Assembly: GCA_947652615.1 (NCBI GenBank)
Contig: CANTDX010000022.1
Coordinates: 1-51,642 of the forward strand
DNA from: an uncultured Dorea sp.
GTDB lineage: Bacteria; Bacillota; Clostridia; Lachnospirales; Lachnospiraceae
Reading direction: 5' to 3'
Length of the DNA stretch: 51,642 nt
This document shows positions 26,924-35,651 of this stretch, piece after piece; position 1 is the first letter of the stretch; each line of letters starts with the position of its first letter. Under the pieces are notes generated by a model. The model was not told where the DNA came from. It did no database searches and saw only the letters and a program-made list of their open reading frames with translations. The position numbers and the translations under genes are program-made.

Positions 26924-27748
26924 ATGAGTAAAATATCCTGTGATGTCATCAGAGACCTGCTGCCCCTGTATAAAGACCGCGTGTGCAGCGAAAAGAGTAT
27001 GGATCTGGTGGAGGAACATCTGCCGGAATGCGAAGATTGCCGCAGATATCTGGAAGCAATGGATGAAAAACTGCCGCCCGTTAAGGATGAATTGCCCCGT
27101 GACGCCAGAGATTTCAAGAAGATTGCCAACCGGCTGACTCTGGCGAGGATCATTCCTCTCTGTTCCTTCGCCCTGATCATCGCCATAATCATAATGTCCG
27201 TAATCACCAATAATCTGTATTGGAAAATACCCGGACTTGACAGCCGCGTTAAGGCAGAAGACGTCCGTGTCACAGAACTGTATCTATTGGAGAACGGGAA
27301 TCTCTACTTTACCCTGGAGAGCGATGTTCCGTTTAAGATTCCCTCTTATACGCTTGATACACTGCCTTCCTCACCATCCCATGGAAAAGGCGAGGATAAG
27401 GTAGCCTTTGAGAAATGCTCTGCTTTTGCAAAAAATGTTCTGGAGACGCCCAGCTTTACCCAATGTTCCTTTGCCGTACCTCTCGAACAACGTGTGTATA
27501 TGGAAGATCCCTCATTGCCCGACACCGAGTTCGTGATCCGCGAAATACTCTCTATCTGTTATGAAGGGAAAGGAAACAGGAAGCTTGCCATATGGGAAGA
27601 TGGACAGAAGGTTGAGGATGCGCCGAAGAAGGTCGAGGAACGGGTGGTGCATGAGAAAGATCGGCTTGAGAACGGTGGCTGCGGGTATTCTGATGGATAT
27701 GAAGTGCTGCCGGAGTATGAGGGGGGGATATTGACTCTTTATTATTAG
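26924..27748 (+). CDS. zf-HC2 transmembrane anti-sigma factor
   Basis: Encodes 274 residues. The N-terminal zinc anti-sigma domain shows the HxxxCxxC motif (HLPECEDC, about residues 32-39) with an upstream cysteine. One membrane segment lies at about 75-98 (CSFALIIAIIIMSVITN), followed by an extracytoplasmic domain of about 175 residues of no family I recognise, which may be the sensor. GAAAGGAG precedes the ATG. Paired with the ECF sigma gene in one operon. Confidence 0.85.
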   Translation: MSKISCDVIRDLLPLYKDRVCSEKSMDLVEEHLPECEDCRRYLEAMDEKLPPVKDELPRDARDFKKIANRLTLARIIPLCSFALIIAIIIMSVITNNLYWKIPGLDSRVKAEDVRVTELYLLENGNLYFTLESDVPFKIPSYTLDTLPSSPSHGKGEDKVAFEKCSAFAKNVLETPSFTQCSFAVPLEQRVYMEDPSLPDTEFVIREILSICYEGKGNRKLAIWEDGQKVEDAPKKVEERVVHEKDRLENGGCGYSDGYEVLPEYEGGILTLYY

Positions 27749-27825
27749 GAGTAGAAGGATGTTGCGAAGGGGGGACCGGATGGTCGCCCCTCGGCAAATT
27801 ATTCTGAATGAAGTCCTTAATTTTA

Positions 27826-28206
27826 TTATATCTGCTCCAACTCTAAATCGGAATACTTCCCTTGGCAACCAGACAGTTCAAACTTCATCTCCATTATATA
27901 TAGCCCATTTCCACTGATAATATCCTCGTCCTCTTCTTCGTCTTTCCAAATACTATATCCATCTATATAAGCAGAAACTTCCAATATTCCCTCGATATAT
28001 TCCATATCCTCTTCTTCTCTTACATCATATTCAATGATTCTTAGTTCATCTATATAATCTAATTCTGCACAATCTACATCTTCTTCTACTATCTCATATA
28101 ACTCAGATTCATCTAATCGCCAGATACATTCCAAAGCATACTCTTCAATCTGATCAAAAAACTCACTGCTCAAAATATTTAGAACAATATTTTTATTATA
28201 TTTCAT
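27826..28206 (-). CDS. highly acidic protein of unknown function, third gene of the defence-like cassette
   Basis: Encodes 126 residues, of which about 39 are Asp or Glu and only 8 Lys or Arg (my count), a net charge near -31. I do not recognise the family. The N-terminal half looks helical; the C-terminal half (VSAYIDGYSIW onward) looks like beta strands and ends YSDLELEQI. GAGGT overlaps the end of the DUF4435 gene, 12 bases away, so it is co-transcribed with the ATPase-DUF4435 pair. Its AT-rich composition matches that pair, not the flanks. It might be an accessory, a regulator or a nucleic-acid mimic; none of these is shown. Confidence 0.75.
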   Translation of the reverse strand: MKYNKNIVLNILSSEFFDQIEEYALECIWRLDESELYEIVEEDVDCAELDYIDELRIIEYDVREEEDMEYIEGILEVSAYIDGYSIWKDEEEDEDIISGNGLYIMEMKFELSGCQGKYSDLELEQI

Positions 28207-28218
28207 TTAGAATATACC

Positions 28219-29028
28219 TCACTCTTCTAAAAACCTTAATTGTTTTTGCCGTTGGTAAGATAACACATCTTGATACAGCTGTGTTTTAACAAAATCCTCT
28301 TTTCGATAACTTACCAACAAGACATTCCTAACTCTGTCTTCGTTCATATTCGCTTTTCCGCTTTTCGACAACCGTCCAAGAAATGTACATATATCATGAC
28401 CATTTGTAATATTCCATAGTGCCTGATCATCTACTGCATCTGCTTCCTGCTTGCACCTTACATATCTTTCCTGCTCTTTTGCCCTTAGAAATAGTTCTTC
28501 ATCGTTTAATCTCTCACTGGCAAAATCAACCAAATCACCAAACCTTACATTCCTGAAATTTATTCCCAATTCTTCTGTCTCATTCTTTTTCCTTAATATA
28601 CTATAAGCTGATAGCTGACGCATAGCGTTTATTAGAAAAAGCTCACATGTACTTTTCCCTTTATAATATATCTGGTGAAAACTTGTAGAAATGCAGCGAT
28701 CCGCTAATAACATTAGCTCCAAACAACAGTGATCATACAGAAATATTCGTTGTGATAAGTCTCTTTCATTCACATAATCCCTATCCCTGATTCCAATAAT
28801 ATCATCTGATTCTTGTTCATCTTCCTCAAGAATCTCCTGCAAACCAGTTTTCCCTGCAAAAGATTCCATACATATCACATTTTCACAAAAGATTTTCTTA
28901 GCAAAAAGTACATCGTCAGATCCCTCAACAATAACAAAGCATTTTTCATTCCGTATATCTTCAGATCTCTCCAAACGAATTTCTTCAAGGATATCCTCTT
29001 TCGTCCTATTTTCTCTGATTGAGTCCAT
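28219..29028 (-). CDS. DUF4435 TOPRIM-like protein (PARIS AriB-like effector)
   Basis: Encodes 269 residues. VIVEGSDDVLF near residue 33 gives the TOPRIM glutamate, GIRDRDY near residue 79 the DxD pair, and YDHCCLELMLL near residue 98 the conserved aspartate/glutamate that follows in DUF4435. In PARIS systems such a protein (AriB) is held by an ATPase and released as a toxic nuclease when phage anti-restriction proteins appear; identity here is inferred from the domain and its partner. It overlaps the ATPase gene by 23 bases. DUF4435 proteins also occur outside PARIS, so experimental function is open. Confidence 0.8.
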   Translation of the reverse strand: MDSIRENRTKEDILEEIRLERSEDIRNEKCFVIVEGSDDVLFAKKIFCENVICMESFAGKTGLQEILEEDEQESDDIIGIRDRDYVNERDLSQRIFLYDHCCLELMLLADRCISTSFHQIYYKGKSTCELFLINAMRQLSAYSILRKKNETEELGINFRNVRFGDLVDFASERLNDEELFLRAKEQERYVRCKQEADAVDDQALWNITNGHDICTFLGRLSKSGKANMNEDRVRNVLLVSYRKEDFVKTQLYQDVLSYQRQKQLRFLEE

Positions 29029-30214
29029 TCTTATACAATTCTCCTAAATCTATCTGAATGTTTCTGTTCCCGTTAATAATCTGCGGGGAATGTGTTGCAA
29101 TCAATAATGTCAACTTTCTCAGCTCTGATATTTTCTTTAAGTCCTCAATAAACATTCTCTGCCAAGCAATATGCAAAGACATCTCCGGTTCATCAATCAG
29201 CAGAAAGCCACCGTCCGAATTCTCAAATAATAAATTATAAAATAATACAATTATTTCTTTTTCACCAGATGACAATCTTGATAAATGAATCGGTCGCCCT
29301 GATGTTTCACCAATAACAACCAGCCCGCGTGTATATGAAATCTCCATTCTCTTAAATCGAAATCTCCGGTTGACTATATTCTGAAATAATTCCAGCCTAT
29401 CCAATATACCCTCAAATTCTCGATATTTACTGTCAAAATCTTCAAAATAAACCTTCAAAGCACGTGCATCTTCTCTTCGAAATTCCATATTTTTCAATTC
29501 CCGCATCCGAGTAAATCCATTATTATGTAATTTCTGAACACGAGTATGCATAAGTTGTAGGCTTTCATAAAAATCCTTCTCTGAAATCCCTTCTTTTTGA
29601 ATAAAAAGTCTCTCCGGGAAAGTACTGTCCAGTTCATTTGCTTTTTGCGAATAATTCCCCTCTGCTTCCTGCATACATTTCTCAAGTTTATCCGGGATCT
29701 CTTCTGTAGACTCAATCCACTCTCTTTCTATACTCCTTTCACCAATATATCGTATTGATCTTCGGGTCCTATCACCCACTATTCTATGCTCACTGATAAA
29801 AAAGACATCTCCAAAAATATCCTTCATTATACTTAAAATCTCTCTATAATCCTCTTTCTCTTTTGAAAATTCTTCCATTTCTACATAGCTGACTAATTTC
29901 TTCTTGGCTATATCCATACCACGATTAAAATACCGGATATATTTCTGTTTAATCTTTTTACCGTTAAACAATACATAGTCATCTTTTGAAACAATTGTTA
30001 ACCTTTTTCTTTCATCTTCCGCCGTTACTTCTATCGTGTCATAAATTGGTTCAAAAAAGAAATCTAAATCACTATTCCCTATTGCATAAATACAACGAAT
30101 TATTGTCGTTTTCCCATATCCATTTGGTCCGGTCAAAATTGTTATCCCATTCTCTCTTATATGCAACTCATAATTAAAATGCCCAAAAAGCCCCGAAATA
30201 CTGAATCTGGCCAT
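29006..30214 (-). CDS. SMC/ABC-like AAA ATPase (PARIS AriA-like sensor)
   Basis: Encodes 402 residues. Walker A is TGPNGYGKTT at about residue 28, the ABC signature LSSGEKE near 314, Walker B LLIDEPEMSLH near 338, and the H-loop IATHSPQII near 373; a helical region of about 200 residues separates the halves. This is the SMC/OLD-like class used by AriA, Septu and similar defence ATPases. The start at 30214 has AAAGGAG 5 bases ahead; a frame extension of 5 codons is less likely. A possible extended -10 (TGATACAAT, 30247-30255) lies upstream. Followed by DUF4435 in the same order as ariA-ariB. Confidence 0.85.
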   Translation of the reverse strand: MARFSISGLFGHFNYELHIRENGITILTGPNGYGKTTIIRCIYAIGNSDLDFFFEPIYDTIEVTAEDERKRLTIVSKDDYVLFNGKKIKQKYIRYFNRGMDIAKKKLVSYVEMEEFSKEKEDYREILSIMKDIFGDVFFISEHRIVGDRTRRSIRYIGERSIEREWIESTEEIPDKLEKCMQEAEGNYSQKANELDSTFPERLFIQKEGISEKDFYESLQLMHTRVQKLHNNGFTRMRELKNMEFRREDARALKVYFEDFDSKYREFEGILDRLELFQNIVNRRFRFKRMEISYTRGLVVIGETSGRPIHLSRLSSGEKEIIVLFYNLLFENSDGGFLLIDEPEMSLHIAWQRMFIEDLKKISELRKLTLLIATHSPQIINGNRNIQIDLGELYKNGLNQRK

Positions 30215-30365
30215 AAAATCTCCTTTCATTATAACATTCTCTTATGATTGTATCACATAGCCGAAAAAAAGTAAGCAAAAATTTCATTGTTCGGATGTAA
30301 ACCTAATGTATATTCATATTCGTTCACATAACCGGTCATTTTCTCACATGTTTTTCCCAATTATG

Positions 30366-30394
30366 TTGTTTTTATATGTTAGTTATGCTATAAT
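30366..30394 (+). promoter_or_regulatory. promoter of the first DeoR-type regulator gene
   Basis: TTGTTT (30366-30371), a 17-base spacer and TATAAT (30389-30394), the latter preceded by TG-C to form an extended -10. A CGGTCA half-site at 30333-30338, like that in the operator at 38062-38091, lies upstream. Confidence 0.6.
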
Positions 30395-30439
30395 AATGTC
30401 ATATTTTAACATATTAAACAAAAGAAAGAGTGACGAAAA

Positions 30440-31228
30440 ATGTACAGTGTTGAGAGAAAAGCCGAGATCATTAATATGCTCGAAAGTACAGGGGTTGTCG
30501 ATATCAACAATCTTGCCGCAAAATTCGGTGTTTCCAAGGAAACCGTCCGCCGGGATCTGCGCGATCTTGAAGCCAATTCCATTATTCAACGCACTCACGG
30601 CGGCGCTGTTCTGGCCAAACAGCATAATAACACACAGAAATCTCACGAATATCCCATAGCTGTCCGCGGAATCCAACAGTTCAATGAGAAGAATGAGATC
30701 TGCCGCAAAGCCGCTTCATTTATTCAAGACGGTGATATTATTTTCGTGGACAATAGTTCTACTACTATGTATTTAAGCAAATATGTATCCAAAGACATTC
30801 AGGTGACATTTATCACGAATTCTATCAAATTTTTGCTGGAATGTGTACAGAACCCGAACCCAAATGTCTTCTTGATCTGCCTTGGCGGAATTTTCAACAA
30901 TCACAACCTTTCCGTTTATGGCAACACTACTATTAAGAATGCCGCAGAATATTACCCTAATAAGGCTTTCCTGTCCTGCGCATCCATCAGCTCTCAGACG
31001 ATGCTCGCCGATACGAGTATATACGAAATTGACACCAAACGTACAATGATCGAACGAGCCCAGGAGATCTATATCCTGGCAGATCATACTAAATTTAACA
31101 AAAACGGTCCCATCTTTTTGTCATCCATGGATTCTGTCAATTATTTAATTACAGACGAGCAGGCGGATTCCTCTTTGCTAAAGAACTTTGCTCATACGAA
31201 TATCAACATTATCTCTGCCAATTCATAA
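30440..31228 (+). CDS. DeoR/GlpR-family transcriptional regulator (paralogue 1)
   Basis: Encodes 262 residues: an N-terminal winged helix (AAKFGVSKETVRRDLRDLEA, about 24-43, then the HGGA signature near residue 54) and a C-terminal DeoR sensor domain related to ribose-5-P isomerase (FVDNSSTTMYL, FITNS, LGGIF, ADHTKF). Such proteins release DNA on binding a phosphosugar. It is clearly similar to the second DeoR protein at 39713 over its whole length. It is convergent with the cupin gene that ends the ABC operon, sharing a bidirectional terminator. Confidence 0.92.
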   Translation: MYSVERKAEIINMLESTGVVDINNLAAKFGVSKETVRRDLRDLEANSIIQRTHGGAVLAKQHNNTQKSHEYPIAVRGIQQFNEKNEICRKAASFIQDGDIIFVDNSSTTMYLSKYVSKDIQVTFITNSIKFLLECVQNPNPNVFLICLGGIFNNHNLSVYGNTTIKNAAEYYPNKAFLSCASISSQTMLADTSIYEIDTKRTMIERAQEIYILADHTKFNKNGPIFLSSMDSVNYLITDEQADSSLLKNFAHTNINIISANS

Positions 31229-31246
31229 TTGCCTGATACAGTATTT

Positions 31247-31292
31247 ACAAAAAGCCAGCCCCGCGGTATCGTCCCCGGGTTCTGGCTTTTAC
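31247..31292. terminator. bidirectional terminator between deoR paralogue and bicupin gene
   Basis: Arms AAAAGCCAG and CTGGCTTTT enclose a GC-rich loop. A-run on one side and T-run on the other make it usable on both strands, fitting the convergent genes that end 19 and 30 bases away. Confidence 0.8.
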
Positions 31293-31321
31293 TTATGAGT
31301 TGAACTCCCCCTCATATGTCT

Positions 31322-32014
31322 CTATATATGCTCCCACCAAAGCGCTGCCCAAACCGCTTCCTCACTCAAAGCAGTCATAGTATGCATAAGATTCGGAGGT
31401 ATCGCAATTACATCTCCAGCTTCCACCACTTCCTGTTCATCATCTACCGTTACCGTCAACTGTCCGCTGTACACAATATAAATCTCATCCGTAGGATGCT
31501 TGTGAAGCTCCATAGTATTCCCTTTCGTCAGATAACCATATTGATGCCAGAATGGGCATTTTAGTTCTTCCGGTACAACCAGATCCGCTAAAATCGTATC
31601 TTGATGCGCATGATACGCAGTGTCCTTATCGAATCTTTTCACGACAATTTCTTCCCCAAATACTTTATCATTATCCATATGCGGCCACCAGAGTGCCGCC
31701 CACAAAAACGGCGCCTTGTCCTGATCTGTACACATCATAGTATGCCATACATTCGGCGGGATTGCGATCACATCTCCGGCACTTACCTGCTTATTCTTCC
31801 CGCCCACCGTCACATACCCGGTTCCCTCTAATACTATGTAGATCTCATCTGTTTCATGGGCATGTCCAGCCATCGTCTGATTATTCAGCAAATAACCATA
31901 TGCATGTTTAAACGGCGCACTATAGCCTTCCGGCACCACGTCAGATGCAAGTATCGTTCCTTCATGAGACGCCCTGGCATTATTTGGATCAAATTTCTTC
32001 TTTATAATAGACAT
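31322..32014 (-). CDS. bicupin protein of sugar locus
   Basis: Encodes 230 residues with two similar cupin domains. The first has HAHETDEIYIVLEG near residue 51 and IPPNVWHTMM; the second has HKHPTDEIYIVYSG near 166 and IPPNLMHTM, with VWAALWWEH repeated at each domain end. Each keeps the metal-type histidines and glutamate. Cupins of this kind include sugar isomerases, epimerases and sugar-binding proteins; the reaction is not determined. ATG at 32014 is preferred because the upstream frame opening is a TTG that falls before the GGAGGG site. Last gene of the ABC operon. Confidence 0.85.
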   Translation of the reverse strand: MSIIKKKFDPNNARASHEGTILASDVVPEGYSAPFKHAYGYLLNNQTMAGHAHETDEIYIVLEGTGYVTVGGKNKQVSAGDVIAIPPNVWHTMMCTDQDKAPFLWAALWWPHMDNDKVFGEEIVVKRFDKDTAYHAHQDTILADLVVPEELKCPFWHQYGYLTKGNTMELHKHPTDEIYIVYSGQLTVTVDDEQEVVEAGDVIAIPPNLMHTMTALSEEAVWAALWWEHI

Positions 32015-32075
32015 AATGTAATTTCCCTCCTGCAATCTCTATTTTATTTTATTCTAATGCTTCCCTCAGACATAC

Positions 32076-32912
32076 CTATCCCTTCACTGCACCTGATGTC
32101 AGCCCTGAGATGATCCTCTTTTGGAGTATCAATACGATAATTGCCAGCGGTACTGTTACCGTCACAATCGCTGCGGCATTTTCCACCCATGGAATTGTAT
32201 ACTCTCCGCGGAACATCGTTATTCCAACCGGAATCGTCCTTGCTGTATCATCCGTATTGATCGTCAACGAAAACAGATATTCATTCCATGCCTGTATAAA
32301 TATCAAAATAGCCGTTGTAAACATTCCCGGAATCGCCAACGGCAGAACAACCTTCGTAAAAGCCTGTATATTCGAGCATCCGTCAATCTTAGCCGCCTCC
32401 TCCAGTTCAAGTGGTATTGATTTAAAAAAGGTCGTCAGATACCACAATGACAGCGGTATCCCAAAAGTCATATATGGTATGACAAGTCCCCACCATGTAT
32501 TTCTCAATCCAATATTACTGATAAACATATACATCGGCGATATCACAGCGATTGCCGGAAACATGGAAACACATAACGATAATCCCAGAATAAACGGTTT
32601 CCCTTTAAACCGCAGCCTTGCCAATGCATATGCCGCCAGAGACGTAACGGTAATACACAATACCATTGTAATCAGTGATATCCCCAGACTGTTCATGATA
32701 TATCTCGCAAACGGCCGCTTTGTAAAAATAGTAACATAAGACGTATAATTAAGATCTGACAGATCCGGCAGCAGCGTCATAGACGATATATCCCTTTGAT
32801 ACCGTAGCGATGTCACAACCTGCCAATAGAAAGGAAACAGCATCACAACCAGAAACAGTGCGATAAACACATAAAATAACACTTTTTTTAATTTCGCATA
32901 TTTCTTCTTCAT
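32076..32912 (-). CDS. ABC sugar permease, MalG type
   Basis: Encodes 278 residues with six hydrophobic segments and the EAA loop EEAAKIDGCSNIQAFTKVVLPLA near residue 172, which contacts the ATPase. It belongs to the CUT1 group that imports oligosaccharides and glycosides. It starts 2 bases after the MalF-type gene. No ATP-binding subunit is encoded in the locus; many Firmicutes share one MsmX/MsmK-type ATPase, which is inferred here. Confidence 0.93.
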   Translation of the reverse strand: MKKKYAKLKKVLFYVFIALFLVVMLFPFYWQVVTSLRYQRDISSMTLLPDLSDLNYTSYVTIFTKRPFARYIMNSLGISLITMVLCITVTSLAAYALARLRFKGKPFILGLSLCVSMFPAIAVISPMYMFISNIGLRNTWWGLVIPYMTFGIPLSLWYLTTFFKSIPLELEEAAKIDGCSNIQAFTKVVLPLAIPGMFTTAILIFIQAWNEYLFSLTINTDDTARTIPVGITMFRGEYTIPWVENAAAIVTVTVPLAIIVLILQKRIISGLTSGAVKG

Positions 32913-32914
32913 AC

Positions 32915-34228
32915 TCAGCTCTCCCTCTCTGTCTTAAACAAATCTGCCCCAAATACCTTCACATAGATCACACAGATAACTGCTAATACCACAAACATCA
33001 CAACCGCGATCGCCGATCCCAGGCCAAAATTCATATTAGCAAACATAGTCTTATAAGCATACACCGATATCGTTTCTGTCGAATTAGAAGGTCCCCCGTT
33101 AGTCATGACTGATACCAGATCAAACACCTTAAAGGTATCCAGCGTTCTAAACACCAATGCAACAAGAATCGACGGCCTAAGCAAAGGCAGCGTAACTTTA
33201 AAGAACTGCTGTATCTTATTGGCTCCGTCAATCGTTGCCGCCTCATAAAGCCCCGCATCAATTGTCTGCAAACCTGCCAGAATCATCAGCCCCATATAAG
33301 GCGACGTTTTCCAGATATCTGCAAAAATAAGCCCAAACAGTGCTCCGGATTTTGTTGTCAAAATATCACTGGCCGAGGAAAATAACCCTATACTTTCAAA
33401 CAGATTCGAAATAATACCATATTCTCCATCATACATAAAACGCCACATCAACGCCGATACCGCCGCGGGAATAGACCACGGAATCAAAATAGATGCCCTG
33501 ACGATCCCTCTTCCAACAAACACTTTATTCATTAAGAGTCCCAGAAGAATACCGATACATAGTTCAAAAAATACCGCAAATACTACAAATATAAACGTAT
33601 TCACCAGGGAGCGCCCCAATCGGTCATTAGAAAACAACACTTTATAATTATTGAAACCGACAAAATTCGGCTCTCTCAAAGAAGATTCCATATCCCGCGC
33701 GATCTCAATCGCGGCATCTACATTCTCAACATCTTTATAAGGCTCTAACCGGGCAATCACATCATCAATATTGCTCTTCAACATTTCTGCCGATTGCTGT
33801 TCAATCTCTCTGACCGTCAATTCATCATTATTCAGCGATTTCATTGACAATACTGCGTCATAAACAACCTTATAACTGTCTGTCAGTTCTTCTCTGGCCA
33901 GCAGTTCCTCCTGCGTCTGATTGATGCTCTCTAATAAAGATTGTGCGACAGACGCTGCTTCTTTTTCTTCGCCTTCACTTACATACGCAAGCCTCTTGTT
34001 CAGCCTGAAGAACGTATCGGCATAATATTCAAGATCCAGATTGTGTGTTGTATATGTTTTGGATAATGAAGCATTGTTCAACCTTAAATCAAATGTACTT
34101 AAGTAAAATGTTCGGAGTACCGGAAATAATGCAACAGCAAATATGAGAATAAGCGCGGGTGCTGTCATCAGGTATCCTGTCAATGCCTCTCTCCTTGCGG
34201 CATTCATTACGAGCCGTTTTTTCCTCAC
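32915..34228 (-). CDS. ABC sugar permease, MalF type, with large extracellular insertion
   Basis: Encodes 437 residues, about 130 more than usual for CUT1 partners. After the first membrane segment (about 20-42) an inserted, hydrophilic, probably helical domain spans about 54-186 before the usual FVGFNNYKVLF segment. The EAA loop, YEAATIDGANKIQQFFKVTLP, is intact near residue 340. The start is GTG at 34228: GGAGG lies 7 bases ahead. The insertion may touch the binding protein or substrate, as MalF's P2 loop does, though it sits at a different place. Confidence 0.92.
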   Translation of the reverse strand: MRKKRLVMNAARREALTGYLMTAPALILIFAVALFPVLRTFYLSTFDLRLNNASLSKTYTTHNLDLEYYADTFFRLNKRLAYVSEGEEKEAASVAQSLLESINQTQEELLAREELTDSYKVVYDAVLSMKSLNNDELTVREIEQQSAEMLKSNIDDVIARLEPYKDVENVDAAIEIARDMESSLREPNFVGFNNYKVLFSNDRLGRSLVNTFIFVVFAVFFELCIGILLGLLMNKVFVGRGIVRASILIPWSIPAAVSALMWRFMYDGEYGIISNLFESIGLFSSASDILTTKSGALFGLIFADIWKTSPYMGLMILAGLQTIDAGLYEAATIDGANKIQQFFKVTLPLLRPSILVALVFRTLDTFKVFDLVSVMTNGGPSNSTETISVYAYKTMFANMNFGLGSAIAVVMFVVLAVICVIYVKVFGADLFKTERES

Positions 34229-34254
34229 AATGGCACCTCCTCCGTCTGCGATCT

Positions 34255-34285
34255 CAATACGGCAGCCATTATGGCTACCGTATTG
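34255..34285 (-). promoter_or_regulatory. intra-operon stem-loop after binding-protein gene
   Basis: Arms CAATACGG-x-AGCC and GGCT-x-CCGTATTG with a 5-base loop, no T-run. Located between the solute-binding protein and permease genes, where such hairpins often stabilise the upstream transcript and leave the binding protein in excess. Confidence 0.65.
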
Positions 34286-34300
34286 ACTCGACGCATTGAT

Positions 34301-35635
34301 TTACTGGTTATCAACAATAGCTTTCATTTCCGTATCCATCGTTTCAACAGCCTTCTTGGCATCCTCGGTTCCCGAAACCACCTTAGAGATCTCAATCTGC
34401 ATGATTTCAGAGAGCTCTGTCCACACCGGGGAAACTGGTCTCGGAACACCGCTGTCTACCGCTTTCACAAGAAGTTCAAAAAACGGACGCTCTTCAACAA
34501 TTTCCTCATCCTGATACAAATCCTGATTCAAAGGGGGCTGTGCTCCTGTAATCGCATTGATTTTCTGTCCTTCTACTCCTGCCTTGAACTTCACGAACTC
34601 CCATGCCTCTTCTACATGCTCCGTATTCTTATTGATCATAACTCCCCATCCGCCGATACATCCAAAAGAGCCCTCTGAGCCCGCCGGAAGCGCTGCAACG
34701 CCCACATTATCAACAACCTTAGAAGTCTCCGGATTCGTCACATTCGCATAAGCGCTCGGCCATCCTCTCATAAATAGAACATCTCCTGCTGAAAAGAGAT
34801 CTATACATTCTGATTCCTTAAGGGTTGTCAGATTATCCGGAGAAGACGGTGCCAAAGCAATCTTGCTCATAGTCTCAAGCCCCTTTACCACACCATCATT
34901 ATTGATAATAATATTCCCGTCGTCATCCACAACCTTACCGCCTTCGGATGCTATAAACTCCATCGCATTGCAGACAAGTCCTTCATACTGCGCTGCCTGC
35001 ATCGCGTGACCATACTTTATCTTGCCTTCACTGGTATATTTCTCTGCCATCTCATATAATTCATCCCACGTTGCCGGAGGAGTCTCGACAAGATCCGTCC
35101 GATAGAACAATATTCCTGCATTTGTATGACATGGAATACCCCAGATCTGCCCTTTGAATGTATAAGCATCTACATAGCCGGGAACAAAGCTGCTCAGATC
35201 AAAACCATCTCTCTCAAGCAAAGTATCGATCGGCAATATATACCCTGCCTCTGCGAATTCTGCCGGCCATGTAACATTGCTGTCTATCACATCATAATCT
35301 GTACCGCCTGCAGCAAAGCTTGTCACATAAGCGTCATGCTGCGCACCCTGATCTGCCGGCATATCTACCCGCTGGATCTTGATATTCGGATGGCTTTCCT
35401 CAAAAGCTTCTATAATCTCTGTCGTCGCTCCGGTACTGTCCGTTCCGCCTGCATAGACAATTGTTACCACCTCATCCGAAGCTTCGCCCGAATCGCCCGC
35501 TTCCCCTTCTTCTTTGGAATCTGATGAACTCCCTGCATCACCTGACGATGAACTAGATTTGCTGCATGCCGCCATCGAAAATACCATTGCTCCGCTCAAC
35601 ATAACTGCCAATACTCTCCTAAATCTCTTAGACAT
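34301..35635 (-). CDS. ABC sugar-binding lipoprotein
   Basis: Encodes 444 residues. A lipoprotein signal peptide ends with the lipobox SMAAC (cysteine 24), followed by a Ser/Gly/Glu-rich spacer to about residue 55 and then a family 1 extracellular solute-binding domain starting VTIVYAGGTDS. The ATG at 35635 follows GAGGAGG; the frame runs 18 codons further but would overlap the isomerase gene. It delivers substrate to the two permeases encoded next. Substrate unknown. Confidence 0.93.
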   Translation of the reverse strand: MSKRFRRVLAVMLSGAMVFSMAACSKSSSSSGDAGSSSDSKEEGEAGDSGEASDEVVTIVYAGGTDSTGATTEIIEAFEESHPNIKIQRVDMPADQGAQHDAYVTSFAAGGTDYDVIDSNVTWPAEFAEAGYILPIDTLLERDGFDLSSFVPGYVDAYTFKGQIWGIPCHTNAGILFYRTDLVETPPATWDELYEMAEKYTSEGKIKYGHAMQAAQYEGLVCNAMEFIASEGGKVVDDDGNIIINNDGVVKGLETMSKIALAPSSPDNLTTLKESECIDLFSAGDVLFMRGWPSAYANVTNPETSKVVDNVGVAALPAGSEGSFGCIGGWGVMINKNTEHVEEAWEFVKFKAGVEGQKINAITGAQPPLNQDLYQDEEIVEERPFFELLVKAVDSGVPRPVSPVWTELSEIMQIEISKVVSGTEDAKKAVETMDTEMKAIVDNQ

Positions 35636-35651
35636 AATCTTTCCTCCTCTT

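Noticed and set aside
27750..27800. GGGG..GACC/GGTC..CCCC hairpin after the anti-sigma gene
   Set aside because: Has a mismatch and no T-run; could be a weak terminator, but not well enough supported to list.
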